Source: Peptoniphilus genitalis
GTDB taxonomy: Bacteria; Bacillota; Clostridia; Tissierellales; Peptoniphilaceae
Assembly: GCF_023614525.1 (NCBI RefSeq)
Contig: NZ_CP097885.1
Span: 556,501 to 620,500 of the forward strand
Length of the DNA stretch: 64,000 bases
Direction of reading: 5' to 3'
Part shown: piece after piece, positions 16,707 to 25,145 of the stretch
How the letters are laid out: each line of letters opens with the position of its first letter
Numbering within the stretch: the first letter of the stretch is position 1
The notes under the pieces: generated by a model
Databases searched by the model: none
What the model was told of the DNA's origin: nothing
The model's input: only the letters and a program-made list of their open reading frames with translations
Program-made: the position numbers and the translations under genes

Positions 16707-17010
16707 AAAAAGTTTTTGTCTTTAGTTAGTTTTTGTAAAGCTATGCTTTACTATTCTTTATCCGGAGGGGGTTAGGACCTTTCGATTGGTCCTTCCCCCT
16801 CCGGGCCTCCCCCAACACCTTCAACGACCTGGCAGGGGCCTTTGCCAACAACCCCGAGCGGCAGACAGCCTAAAATTCAAAACTCGTTAAGCTACACTTT
16901 TAAAATTTAAAAAATTATTAACCCAATAAAATCACGTCTTAATTACTCATGCACTCAATCGCTTAACTCAAACAGTTGAATTTCTTAACGGCTGTCTTGC
17001 CTTACGGGGT
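16707..17010 (+). repeat. Left copy of a GC-rich hairpin repeat
   Basis: In order: an outer AT-rich stretch, the palindrome GTAAAGC-TAT-GCTTTAC near 16736-16752, a very strong GC hairpin (16762-16804), a C-rich stretch, then a CAAAACTC...CAAACAGTTGAA section closed by GGCAGACAGCC / GGCTGTCTTGCC arms. Each part reappears in reverse complement, in the same order from the outside inwards, at 17290-17516. No protein gene fits. The GC content of 16760-16875 is far above that of the surroundings. Confidence 0.65.
16762..16804. repeat. Strong GC-rich hairpin (left copy)
   Basis: CCGGAGGGGG pairs with CCCCCTCCGG (10 bp, perfect). After a small internal mismatch GGACC pairs with GGTCC, around the loop TTTCGATT. 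It is far more GC-rich than the flanking DNA and has no T run on either side, so it is not an ordinary terminator. Confidence 0.85.
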
Positions 17011-17289
17011 TTTTCAACCTTAGTCTACGATTTTACCTCTACAGAATTTCAAACTTATGTTAGTTTACTTAATAATACCTAACAACAAATTAAAACTTTT
17101 ACATCAAAAAAACTTAATTAGTGAAGATTAAGCTTTTTCTTTTTAAAAGTTTCTATTTATTTGTGAACTTGTAACTTTTCATAGCTTCATAAGGAACTAC
17201 AACTTCATACTTAGTTTCGAGGTTATAAGATGCAATCACTTCATAAAGAATTACAACTTATTCCATAAGCCGTGAGCTAATCGAGTGCA
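17011..17289. other. Spacer between the two inverted repeat copies
   Basis: AT-rich DNA without a plausible reading frame. It contains a diverged direct repeat of about 21 bases: CTTCATAAGGAACTACAACT at 17185 and CTTCATAAAGAATTACAACT at 17239. I see no RNA gene or protein gene. Confidence 0.5.
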
Positions 17290-17516
17290 TCTAATGAGCA
17301 AAAAAATCGGTTATGCGTTAAAAATTTTCAACTGTTTGAATTCGCGAAGCGAATGAGTTTTGAAAATTTAGCATGACCGATTTTTTTGGACTCAACGTAC
17401 GTGGGGTGAAGGGGTGGTTTGGAGGGGCAAGGGGCCTCACGATGCCCCTAAGCCCCTCCAATATCGTTTCGTAAAGCTCTGCTTTACAAAAGCTAATCTA
17501 AAAATAAAACTTTATC
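17290..17516 (-). repeat. Right copy of the GC-rich hairpin repeat (inverted)
   Basis: Reverse-complement counterpart of the left copy. From the inside outwards it has a hairpin at 17300-17387, a G-rich stretch, the GC hairpin GGAGGGGCAAGGGGC / GCCCCTAAGCCCCTCC (17421-17459), the palindrome GTAAAGC-TCT-GCTTTAC (about 17472-17488) and an outer AT-rich stretch matching the left end. The two copies differ at many positions but keep the order and the pairing, so the structure rather than the sequence appears to be preserved. Confidence 0.65.
17300..17387. repeat. Long hairpin with A/T-tract ends
   Basis: AAAAAAATCGGT (17300-17311) pairs perfectly with ACCGATTTTTTT (17376-17387). Pairing continues with small bulges through TTTTCAA / TTGAAAA. 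An inner ATTCGC-GAA-GCGAAT hairpin forms the tip. It could stop transcription on either strand. Confidence 0.75.
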
Positions 17517-17555
17517 AAAAAATATAAAATTATAAAAACCTTTTTATAATAATTT

Positions 17556-17589
17556 TCATGAAAAAAGCAGCCCTTCTCTCGGCTGCTTT
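17556..17589 (-). terminator. Terminator of the ftsEX-M23-ctpA operon
   Basis: Minus strand AAAGCAGCC, short loop, GGCTGCTTT, then T run; 16 bases after the ctpA stop. Confidence 0.9.
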
Positions 17590-17605
17590 AATTTCTTAAT
17601 AAGTT

Positions 17606-18775
17606 TTATTTTTCTTTTAAAATCTCTAGGGCTTTTTGAAGTTGTGTGTCTGTTTTGAGATAGTCCACTCCAATCCCCTTCACATTTTCTGAAAGGTCTA
17701 CTTCTACGTCGGGTTTTATTCCCAATTTATTTATTGAGTCGCCACTTGGTGTGAAGTATTCTGACGTTGTGAGTTTTAATCCGTCTCCTTCTGGCAAGGC
17801 TATTACATTTTGAACTACTCCCTTGCCATAGGTTTTCTTGCCAACAATTTTTGCCCTGTGAAGGTCGCTTATTGCTCCTGCCAAAATTTCTGATGCTGAA
17901 GCTGACCCTTCATTAACGAGGACTACCATCTTGATGTCGTTGTACTTGTCGTCAGTTTTGTAGTCTTCTATGACTTCTCCCTTGTTGTTCTTCAAGGTTA
18001 CAAAGCTTGCCTTTGGAAGGATTTCATCTCCAATCTCATAAGAGGAGTCTACAACTCCACCAGGGTTTCCCCTCATGTCTAGGACTATTCCCTTAACTCC
18101 TTCATCGGTGAGTTCTCTTAAAACTTTTTTGAAGTCCTTACCTGTCTCTTCGTCAAACATTGTTATGCCAATGTAGCCATAGTCTCCAATTTTATTTTTT
18201 AAGACAGAATCGATTTTTATCTCTTCTCTTTTAATCTCAACTTCTTTTGTCTTTAGATTTTTCTTTTTTAAAATTAAAATCTTTACACTTGTTCCTGATT
18301 CTCCACGCATCTCCTTTGATGCTTGGTCAATTTTATCTGCAGAGAAGTCCTTACCATTGATTTTTAAAATCTTGTCGCCAGACTCAATGCCAGCCCTATC
18401 AGCTGGTGAACCCTTTATTGGAGATACTACAGTTACAGTTCCATCTTCTGCAGGAGAAATTATAACTCCAATACCTTGGAACTTGCCTGTGGTTTGCTCT
18501 GACAATTTTTTCATCTCATCTTTTGTGAGATATTGCGAATAAGGATCTTCAAGTCCTGCAACTAAACCCTTTAGGATTCCTTCTTCAAGTTTTTCTTCTT
18601 TTATGTCCTTATTGTAGAGATAGTTTTCTTTTAAATACTTTTCAAGTAAGACTACCTTACCAAAATTTTCATTTGTAGCTAAAATACTTTTTACTGTGTA
18701 TATTCTCGTAACAACAGCAGTTGTCAATATTAAGATAACAACTGCTGCTACTTTTAATAATTTATTATTTTTCAT
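17606..18775 (-). CDS. ctpA: S41-family C-terminal processing peptidase (CtpA/CtpB type)
   Basis: Membrane-anchored serine protease of 389 residues. An N-terminal membrane segment (about 7-28) is followed by a PDZ domain (about 90-175, with GIGVII and ADRAGIESGDKI) and the S41 catalytic domain. The nucleophile lies in NEGSASASEIL, and the catalytic lysine in GKKTYGKGVVQ. It would cleave extracytoplasmic proteins or regulators. The start overlaps the stop of the M23 peptidase gene as TAATG. Position behind ftsE-ftsX-M23 is common in Firmicutes and suggests control of cell-wall hydrolysis. Confidence 0.93.
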   Translation of the reverse strand: MKNNKLLKVAAVVILILTTAVVTRIYTVKSILATNENFGKVVLLEKYLKENYLYNKDIKEEKLEEGILKGLVAGLEDPYSQYLTKDEMKKLSEQTTGKFQGIGVIISPAEDGTVTVVSPIKGSPADRAGIESGDKILKINGKDFSADKIDQASKEMRGESGTSVKILILKKKNLKTKEVEIKREEIKIDSVLKNKIGDYGYIGITMFDEETGKDFKKVLRELTDEGVKGIVLDMRGNPGGVVDSSYEIGDEILPKASFVTLKNNKGEVIEDYKTDDKYNDIKMVVLVNEGSASASEILAGAISDLHRAKIVGKKTYGKGVVQNVIALPEGDGLKLTTSEYFTPSGDSINKLGIKPDVEVDLSENVKGIGVDYLKTDTQLQKALEILKEK

Positions 18776-20016
18776 TATACATATCCCAATGGATTTACTG
18801 GTGATCCATTAACCCTAACTTCAAAGTGAAGGTGCGGTCCTGTTGATAAACCTGTTGTACCAATAAAGGCTACAACATCTCCTGCTGATACGGAGTCGCC
18901 TACTGACTTGTTAAGTGCTGAACAGTGAGCGTAAACTGTTACTGTATCGCCGTGATCTATCATTATTACATTTCCATAACCACTCATAAGTCTTGATAAA
19001 ATTACTGTACCTGACTTAGCTGCAACTATAGGTGTTCCACTTGGTGCTGGTATATCAATACCTGAGTGGAACTTAGAATAACCTAGGATTGGGTGAGTCC
19101 TGTATCCAAAAGGTGAAGATATTGAATAGTGACCTGGCACTGGCCAAGTGTAAGCTTGTCCATCTCTTGGCCTTGATGCAACACTTATGTTGCTATTAAC
19201 CCTATTTGTCCTATTAGCTGAAGCCCTTTGAGCTCTTGCCTTTGCTTCTTCTTCCTTTTTCTTTTGAACTTCAATTTCCTTTTGAAGTTTTAAAATTTCT
19301 ATATCTAGGTTTTGCCAATCTGATTGAGCTTTTTCAAACTCTATTTTATAGGCATCAATATTTTTTTCAAGAACTTTCATGTACTCATTCTTTGCATTAA
19401 CTGCATCTTGATATCCTTGTCTTTCAGACTCAACAGCAGCCTTGCTAACAGAAAGTCTTTCCCTATCTATCTTTAATTTTTCTTCTGTCTTTTTTATTGT
19501 GTCGATTTGTGTTTTGATGTACTCAATTAATTCCCTATCAGCCCTTGCGATAGAAGAAATAATTGCGTTATTTCTAAGTAATTCTTCAATATCCTTAGAA
19601 TTTAACAAAACTTCAATGTAGGTGATATTACCTCTCTTATACATTTCCCTTAGTCTTGATCTTAGGGACTTTGTATTGGCCTCAAGATTTTCCTGAGCTT
19701 CTTGCAACTTTCTTTGATTCTCTGCAATATCTTGGTTTAGTTTATTTATTTCTTTTTCAAGAGATTGAATCTTGTTAGACTTCTCTAGAATCTTGGCATC
19801 TAGAGTTTCTATTTCATCAGAAACAGATTTCTTCTCTGTTTCTGTATTAGAAATATTAGTCTTTTGCTCCTTCATTTTTGAATTGATTTGTTTTTTTTGT
19901 TGAATTTTTTTATTTTTTTCAATAGTTAGAGTCTTAGAAGACTTTGCAAAACTTGCACTTGGAGCAGCCATTATGGCAGCCAGGCAAATTGCAAGAATCT
20001 TTTTCTTACTATACAT
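18775..20016 (-). CDS. EnvC-like murein hydrolase activator / M23 peptidase
   Basis: Secreted protein of 413 residues. It has a signal peptide (to about residue 24, ending SASFAKS), a long coiled coil (about 30-270), then an M23 domain with GYRTHPILGYSKFHSGIDI and GPHLHFEVRVNG. The metal ligands H...D and HxH look complete (HSGID; HLH), so it may be an active endopeptidase rather than only an activator. The coiled coil is the expected contact with FtsX, encoded just upstream. The gene starts with AGGTGA nearby and is coupled to ctpA. Confidence 0.92.
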   Translation of the reverse strand: MYSKKKILAICLAAIMAAPSASFAKSSKTLTIEKNKKIQQKKQINSKMKEQKTNISNTETEKKSVSDEIETLDAKILEKSNKIQSLEKEINKLNQDIAENQRKLQEAQENLEANTKSLRSRLREMYKRGNITYIEVLLNSKDIEELLRNNAIISSIARADRELIEYIKTQIDTIKKTEEKLKIDRERLSVSKAAVESERQGYQDAVNAKNEYMKVLEKNIDAYKIEFEKAQSDWQNLDIEILKLQKEIEVQKKKEEEAKARAQRASANRTNRVNSNISVASRPRDGQAYTWPVPGHYSISSPFGYRTHPILGYSKFHSGIDIPAPSGTPIVAAKSGTVILSRLMSGYGNVIMIDHGDTVTVYAHCSALNKSVGDSVSAGDVVAFIGTTGLSTGPHLHFEVRVNGSPVNPLGYV

Positions 20017-20024
20017 TCTTTCAC

Positions 20025-20927
20025 CTACACATCTAAAAACTTCTTAGTTGAGAATAGGGATCCAAAAAATCCAATTCCAACACCAATGCATAAAAACACA
20101 ATATATAAGTCTGTCCTAACAGATGCTGCAGTTAACATATCCACTCCTGTGATCTCATGGAGTTGTGGATTTAACCTATCAAAAATTATTCCATAAAGTC
20201 TCAGCGTCAAGAAACCTGATATGGCTGAACCAAGAATTCCAAAAATAATTCCATTTATTAAGAAGGGTCCCCTTATATAAGTATTAGTTGCTCCAACATA
20301 CTTCATTATGTTTATTTCCTTTTCCTTGTTTGAAATGGCAATCTTAATTGTGTTGTGAATAATTAAAACAGAAATCAAAACTAAGATTAAAACAATTGCG
20401 GCTCCCACATACTTAACTCCATTTTGAATTTTCATCATTTGAGTTACAAAGTCATAGTAATAATTGTGGTCCTCAACAATTGGAAGATCCTTGTACTTGT
20501 CTTCAATTTCCTTTCCATAGGAAAGTTCTTTCATTTCAACAGTTATAGAAGCTGGAAGTGGATTTCCACCAGGAATATTATCTAGGATTGAGGAGTTTTC
20601 TCCAAAACCTTCTTTGAATTCCTCTAGGGCTTCTTCCTTAGAAACATAGGCAACTTTTTTTACCTTTTTGTTTTCATCAAGCTCATCAATAAAGGCGTTT
20701 ACATCCTTAGGCTTTGCATCGTCCTTTAAGAAAAATACAACCTTGTCTAACTTCTCTCCAGTTTGAAATACCATTCCGTTTAAATTCAAAACCATAAGCA
20801 TAACTACACCAAAAAGTGTAAGCATAGCTGTAATGGAAATTACAGAAGTAAAGGACATGGTCTTGTTTCTCCACAAGCTTGAGAAGGCTTCTCTCACAAG
20901 ATTAGAGAGCTGTCTTATTACCTTCAT
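20025..20927 (-). CDS. ftsX: Cell division protein FtsX
   Basis: Permease-like partner of FtsE that transmits an ATP signal across the membrane to peptidoglycan hydrolases. It has an N-terminal cytoplasmic helix, a membrane segment (about 25-48), an extracellular domain to about residue 165, then three membrane segments. The motif IKIAISNKEKEINIMKYVGA before the third segment is typical. Length 300 is normal. The start lies inside the end of ftsE (26-base overlap) and has AAGGAGG upstream. Confidence 0.95.
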   Translation of the reverse strand: MKVIRQLSNLVREAFSSLWRNKTMSFTSVISITAMLTLFGVVMLMVLNLNGMVFQTGEKLDKVVFFLKDDAKPKDVNAFIDELDENKKVKKVAYVSKEEALEEFKEGFGENSSILDNIPGGNPLPASITVEMKELSYGKEIEDKYKDLPIVEDHNYYYDFVTQMMKIQNGVKYVGAAIVLILVLISVLIIHNTIKIAISNKEKEINIMKYVGATNTYIRGPFLINGIIFGILGSAISGFLTLRLYGIIFDRLNPQLHEITGVDMLTAASVRTDLYIVFLCIGVGIGFFGSLFSTKKFLDV

Positions 20928-21600
20928 AGTAACCTCCTTCTCTTATATCTGAAACAATGGAACCATTGTCTAGGGTAACTACCCTTTTGTTAAACTTGTC
21001 TACAATATTAACTGCGTGAGTTGCCATTATAATTGTCTTGCCTGCATCGTTAATATTTTTTAGGGCAGACATAATGTCCCAAGCAGTAGACTCGTCAAGA
21101 TTACCTGTTGGCTCATCACAAACTAGATAAGGAGCATCATTTACAATTGCCCTTGCAATGGCAACCCTTTGTGACTCTCCACCAGATAGCTCTGAAGGAT
21201 AGTCCTTTACCTTGTCACTTAAGTTAACAAGGTCGAGAGCATACTCAACTTTTTTATTTATTTCTTTTTTTGATTCTCCAAGAATTTCTAGGGCAAATGC
21301 CACATTCTCGAAGACAGTCTTTTTTTCTAAAAGTCTAAAGTCTTGGAAGACAACAGATATATTTCTCCTAAGTTTAGGAATCATATATTTTGAAATTTTA
21401 GTTATTTCATCATCGCCGATAAAAATCTTACCACGATTAGCCCTCTCTTCTCTTATTAGAAGCTTAATCATTGTAGACTTACCAGCCCCAGATGGGCCAA
21501 CTAAGAAAACAAAATCGCCGCGAGGCACTTCAATATTTATATTTGAAAGTGCAGCTACGCCATTGTTGTATTCTTTATAAACATTTTCAAATTTTATCAT
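20902..21600 (-). CDS. ftsE: Cell division ATP-binding protein FtsE
   Basis: ABC-type ATPase of 232 residues. Walker A is GPSGAGKST (35-43), the signature LSGGESQ lies near residue 138 and Walker B ends in CDEPTGNLD. The set and order ftsE-ftsX-M23-ctpA identify it as FtsE rather than a generic transporter ATPase. AAAGGTG precedes the ATG. Confidence 0.95.
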   Translation of the reverse strand: MIKFENVYKEYNNGVAALSNINIEVPRGDFVFLVGPSGAGKSTMIKLLIREERANRGKIFIGDDEITKISKYMIPKLRRNISVVFQDFRLLEKKTVFENVAFALEILGESKKEINKKVEYALDLVNLSDKVKDYPSELSGGESQRVAIARAIVNDAPYLVCDEPTGNLDESTAWDIMSALKNINDAGKTIIMATHAVNIVDKFNKRVVTLDNGSIVSDIREGGYYEGNKTAL

Positions 21601-21746
21601 AAAAACACCTTTCTATAATCTTAATCAATTATATTACAAAGTGGTTACAAATGTACAGTGAATTTATTAATTTTCCCAATAAACCCTTGATATAGTAATA
21701 TTTTTAAAGGCTAATTACAAATTTGTAAAATTTTTTAAAAAAATAA

Positions 21747-21775
21747 TTTACATTTTTATAGCCTTCGTGTATAAT
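21747..21775 (+). promoter_or_regulatory. Promoter of the CofE-like gene
   Basis: -35 TTTACA (21747-21752), 17 bases, -10 TATAAT (21770-21775). The leader is about 35 bases and ends in a perfect AGGAGG (21807-21812). Confidence 0.8.
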
Positions 21776-21816
21776 TTTGAAGTAAAAAAGTAATTTATTT
21801 AAATGTAGGAGGAATT

Positions 21817-23001
21817 ATGCAAAGATACATTGGTACAGTAGTACGTGGAATCCGTACACCTATTGTAAAAAGTGGAGACAATCTAGTTGATATTGTCGTT
21901 GATTCCCTAGGTAAGGCTCTCGAATCAGAAAATATTTCTGTGAGGGACAAGGATATTGTTGCAGTAACAGAATCTTTAGTTGCAAGAGCTCAAAACAACT
22001 ATGTTACTATTGATGACATAGCAGAAGACATTAACAAAAAGTTCGACAAGGAAATTGGAATAGTATTCCCAATTCTTAGCCGTAACAGATTTTCAACAAT
22101 CCTAAGGGGTATTGCAAAATCAGGAAAGAAAATACATTTTCTCTTCTCCTACCCATCTGATGAAGTTGGAAATTCACTAATGGATCCAAGCCTTCTTTAC
22201 GAAGCAAAAATAAATCCATTTGCAGATGTCCTAGAAGAAAAAGATTATAGAAGAATCTTTGGCGAAGAAGTTAAGCATGAATTCACAGGAATTGATTATG
22301 TAACTCTTTACAAAGAAATTTGTGGTGGCAATTGTGAAATCCACTTCTCAAATGATCCTAAGACTATTCTAAATTACACAGACGAAGTTCTTATTGGATC
22401 AACTCACACAAGATTTTCAATAAAAAGACTTTTAAAAGACGAAGGAGCAAAAGTTGTTCTTGGTCTTGACGATATATTAAACGAATCCATTAATGGAAGT
22501 GGCTACAACGAAGAATTCGGTCTACTTGGATCAAACTTCGCATCTGACACTAGATTAAAACTTTTCCCTAGAGATGGAGAAGTTTTTGTAAAGGAAGTTC
22601 AAAAGAAACTAATTGAAAAATACAACAAGCAAGTTGAAGTTATGATTTATGGCGATGGTGCCTTCAAAGATCCAGTTGGAAAAATTTGGGAACTTGCAGA
22701 CCCAGTTGTATCACCTGCTCACACAGATGGACTTGCTGGTCAACCAAGCGAACTTAAAATCAAATACATTGCAGACACTGACCTAAAGGATATGGACACT
22801 GAACACGCAACTGCTGCAATGAAAGAAAAAATTTCTCACAAGCAAAAAGACCTTGTTGGAAAAGACGAAACACTAGGAACTACTCCTAGAAGAATCACTG
22901 ACTTACTTGGAAGTCTTTGCGACCTTACAAGTGGATCAGGTGACAAGGGTACTCCAGTCATCTTTATCCAAGGTTACTTCGACAACTTTGCAACTGAATA
23001 A
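21817..23001 (+). CDS. CofE-like (coenzyme F420:L-glutamate ligase family) protein
   Basis: A protein of 394 residues related to the F420-0 gamma-glutamyl ligase family. Visible family features are the N-terminal IRTPIVKSGDNLVDIV, the segment DKDIVAVTESLVARAQ, a central GDGAFKDPVGKIWELADP and the C-terminal GTTPRRITDLLGSL. It lacks a nitroreductase domain. Members of this family occur widely in Firmicutes that have no known F420, so it may glutamylate another molecule. No F420 biosynthesis gene is in the window. A monocistronic gene with promoter, strong ribosome binding site and terminator, so it is probably well expressed. Confidence 0.8.
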   Translation: MQRYIGTVVRGIRTPIVKSGDNLVDIVVDSLGKALESENISVRDKDIVAVTESLVARAQNNYVTIDDIAEDINKKFDKEIGIVFPILSRNRFSTILRGIAKSGKKIHFLFSYPSDEVGNSLMDPSLLYEAKINPFADVLEEKDYRRIFGEEVKHEFTGIDYVTLYKEICGGNCEIHFSNDPKTILNYTDEVLIGSTHTRFSIKRLLKDEGAKVVLGLDDILNESINGSGYNEEFGLLGSNFASDTRLKLFPRDGEVFVKEVQKKLIEKYNKQVEVMIYGDGAFKDPVGKIWELADPVVSPAHTDGLAGQPSELKIKYIADTDLKDMDTEHATAAMKEKISHKQKDLVGKDETLGTTPRRITDLLGSLCDLTSGSGDKGTPVIFIQGYFDNFATE

Positions 23002-23015
23002 TATATAAAAATTTT

Positions 23016-23040
23016 GCCACCCTTAGGGGTGGCTTCTTTT
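23016..23040 (+). terminator. Terminator after the CofE-like gene
   Basis: GCCACCC, loop TTAG, GGGTGGC, then TTCTTTT; 14 bases after the stop. Confidence 0.9.
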
Positions 23041-23423
23041 ATGTTTATTCACTTCTTACATATTTAATATCTAATTCAAACTTATAACTTTGTTTTTTAT
23101 AAATTTAGTTTAACAAATTCTACTTTTATTTCATCTTAGTTAAATAAAATTTTTATCCTCTTAAAATTCAAAAATTTTTTTTAAATCTATTTTATAATTT
23201 CTTTTCTACAATTTTCATTTTTCTACAAATTAATAAATGCTTACTACTTTATAAAAATCTATAGAGTTACAAGCCTTTATTACTTTATAAAAAATCCTAA
23301 CTTCACAAAGATTTATATCTTAATAGAAAATTATAAAGTCATAAAAATTTACGACTTTATGAGACCTATTAAGCTAAAAATTATAATCCTTTTTATAATT
23401 ACTTAGCATTAATTAAATTTCTA
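23041..23423. other. Very AT-rich intergenic region with short repeated motifs
   Basis: No gene recognised. The string TACTTTATAAAAA occurs twice (near 23246 and 23280). ATAAAGTC (23333-23340) and GACTTTAT (23353-23360) form an inverted repeat. These may be remnants of a decayed element or simple AT-rich drift. Confidence 0.4.
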
Positions 23424-23452
23424 CAATAAAAAAACAGGTGTCTTAACACCTG
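23424..23452 (-). terminator. Terminator of veg
   Basis: Minus strand CAGGTGT, loop TAAG, ACACCTG, then a run of seven T; 28 bases after the veg stop. Confidence 0.9.
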
Positions 23453-23480
23453 CCACAAATCTAAGTATATAAAAAAGATT

Positions 23481-23747
23481 TTATGATATCATCTTTGCAT
23501 CTTTATATGTCACATCTTCATCTAAAACTGTAACTTGAACTGTTGATGTCAATACGTCAGAATAAGTGTAGCTTGCAGTCACTAATTCTTCTCCATTAAA
23601 AACCTCAAGTACGAATAGACTTGGGTAAGTTGCCTTTAGGATTCCCTTCCTAGTTACAATTTTTTTCCTGCCCTTGTTGGCCCTTACAATAACTTTCTTT
23701 CCAATGTGGTTCTCAAGTTCTCTCTTGATAATTTGCATTTGATTCAT
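23481..23747 (-). CDS. veg: Veg protein
   Basis: Small conserved Firmicute protein of 88 residues. The segments IKRELENHIGKKVIVRANKGRKK (with the basic GRKK) and GILKATYPSLFVLE match the Veg family. In Bacillus subtilis Veg is abundant and stimulates biofilm matrix genes by acting against SinR; here its target is unknown. Two complete promoters in tandem precede it, in keeping with the known strong expression of veg. Confidence 0.9.
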   Translation of the reverse strand: MNQMQIIKRELENHIGKKVIVRANKGRKKIVTRKGILKATYPSLFVLEVFNGEELVTASYTYSDVLTSTVQVTVLDEDVTYKDAKMIS

Positions 23748-23784
23748 TCGACACCCATTCCTTCCAGAGCTTTAATATTAACTT

Positions 23785-23813
23785 ATTATACATTAAAAAG
23801 CTATATCTGTCAA
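23785..23813 (-). promoter_or_regulatory. veg promoter P1 (proximal)
   Basis: Minus strand perfect -35 TTGACA (23808-23813), 17 bases, perfect -10 TATAAT (23785-23790). Confidence 0.85.
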
Positions 23814-23824
23814 ATAAATCTATA

Positions 23825-23853
23825 ATTTTACTCCATAGTAAAAACTTTGTCAA
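23825..23853 (-). promoter_or_regulatory. veg promoter P2 (distal)
   Basis: Minus strand -35 TTGACA (23848-23853), 17 bases, -10 TAAAAT (23825-23830), 40 bases upstream of P1 with the same spacing. Confidence 0.65.
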
Positions 23854-24068
23854 TAAAATTTCTCCATTATTTTTAAATTTTCTCCAAAAGATTTTTAATA
23901 AAAATTTACAAAGAGGACAAGAATTTTTATAGACTAAATTTTTACAAGAAATATTTTTTATTTTCTCTTCAAAAGTCTTACAAACTCGTATTTTCTTAAA
24001 TAAAGGTGGATTTTTCCAAACAACTATTGTATAATTATGTATTGTTATTGAGTGGATTGGAGGTATTG

Positions 24069-25130
24069 ATGCAAGAAAAGAAAAAAGTCATTCTTGGAAT
24101 GAGTGGCGGTGTGGATTCATCTGTTTCCGCAATTCTCTTAAAGGAAGCTGGCTACGATGTTACAGCAGTCTTTATGAGGAACTGGGCAGAAGATGATGGC
24201 ATGTGCACTGCTAGAGAAGATTATATAGATGTTGTCTCTGTATGCTCTCAACTTGGCATTAAATATTTTACTGTCAACTTTGAAAAAGAGTATAGAGATA
24301 GGGTTTTTTCTTATTTTCTAAGTGAATATAAAAAAGGCAGAACTCCAAATCCAGATGTTATGTGCAATACTGAAATAAAATTCAAGGCCTTCCTTGACTA
24401 CGCAATGGATTTTGATGCTGATTATATTGCTATGGGTCACTACGCCAGGACTAAAAAAGTCCACGGCAAGACTTACCTCTTAAAGGGTTTAGATAATAAT
24501 AAGGACCAGTCCTACTTTTTATCAAGAGTTAAGTCGGAAGCACTTGAAAAAACTCTCTTCCCTGTTGGTGATTTAACTAAGGATGAAGTAAGGCGCATCG
24601 CAGAAAAATATGAACTCTCAACTGCTTCTAAGAAGGATTCTACTGGAATCTGTTTCATTGGCGAAAGAGATTTCAATGAGTTTTTAGATCAATTCCTATT
24701 TACTAAGCCTGGTAAAATTGTGGACGAAAAGGGCAAGGTATTGGGAGAACACTCTGGCCTTATGCACTACACTATTGGTCAAAGGCGTGGAATTGGCATT
24801 GGTGGCGTTGGAAGTGGAGAACCCTTCTTCGTTGCCGATAAGGATTTAAAAAACAATCTTTTAATTGTGGCTCAAGGGATTAACAACCCAGTTCTTTACA
24901 AGGATGAATTTGAAGTTGAAGATATTTTCTGGATTACAGAAAATCCTTCTCTTCCAGTGGATTTATCTGTTAAAATAAGATACAGGGCCAGTGATCAGGC
25001 TGCCACATTGGAAAAACAAAATGATAAATATGTTGTTAAACTGAAAAAACCACTTAAGGGTGTCACACCTGGTCAAGTGTGTGTTTTTTATCAAGGCGAT
25101 GTTTGTCTTGGTTCAGGTATTATAAAATAA
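24069..25130 (+). CDS. mnmA: tRNA-specific 2-thiouridylase MnmA
   Basis: Puts sulfur on uridine 34 of Lys, Glu and Gln tRNAs. It has the PP-loop GMSGGVDSS (10-18), catalytic C99 in NPDVMCNTEIKF and C195 in STGICFIGE. I start at ATG 24069 (353 residues, normal length) because GGAGG lies 5 bases before it. An upstream in-frame start at 24006 has no such site and would overlap the probable -10 box TATAAT at 24030-24035. The next gene, for ribosomal protein L25, begins 15 bases after the stop. Confidence 0.95.
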   Translation: MQEKKKVILGMSGGVDSSVSAILLKEAGYDVTAVFMRNWAEDDGMCTAREDYIDVVSVCSQLGIKYFTVNFEKEYRDRVFSYFLSEYKKGRTPNPDVMCNTEIKFKAFLDYAMDFDADYIAMGHYARTKKVHGKTYLLKGLDNNKDQSYFLSRVKSEALEKTLFPVGDLTKDEVRRIAEKYELSTASKKDSTGICFIGERDFNEFLDQFLFTKPGKIVDEKGKVLGEHSGLMHYTIGQRRGIGIGGVGSGEPFFVADKDLKNNLLIVAQGINNPVLYKDEFEVEDIFWITENPSLPVDLSVKIRYRASDQAATLEKQNDKYVVKLKKPLKGVTPGQVCVFYQGDVCLGSGIIK

Positions 25131-25145
25131 TTTTTGGAGGTATAT

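Noticed and set aside
16802-16873. GC-rich short open frame ending before TAA that could read ASPNTFNDLAGAFANN
   Set aside because: No start codon or ribosome binding site, only about 24 codons, and it lies within the repeat copy whose DNA structure explains the GC richness.
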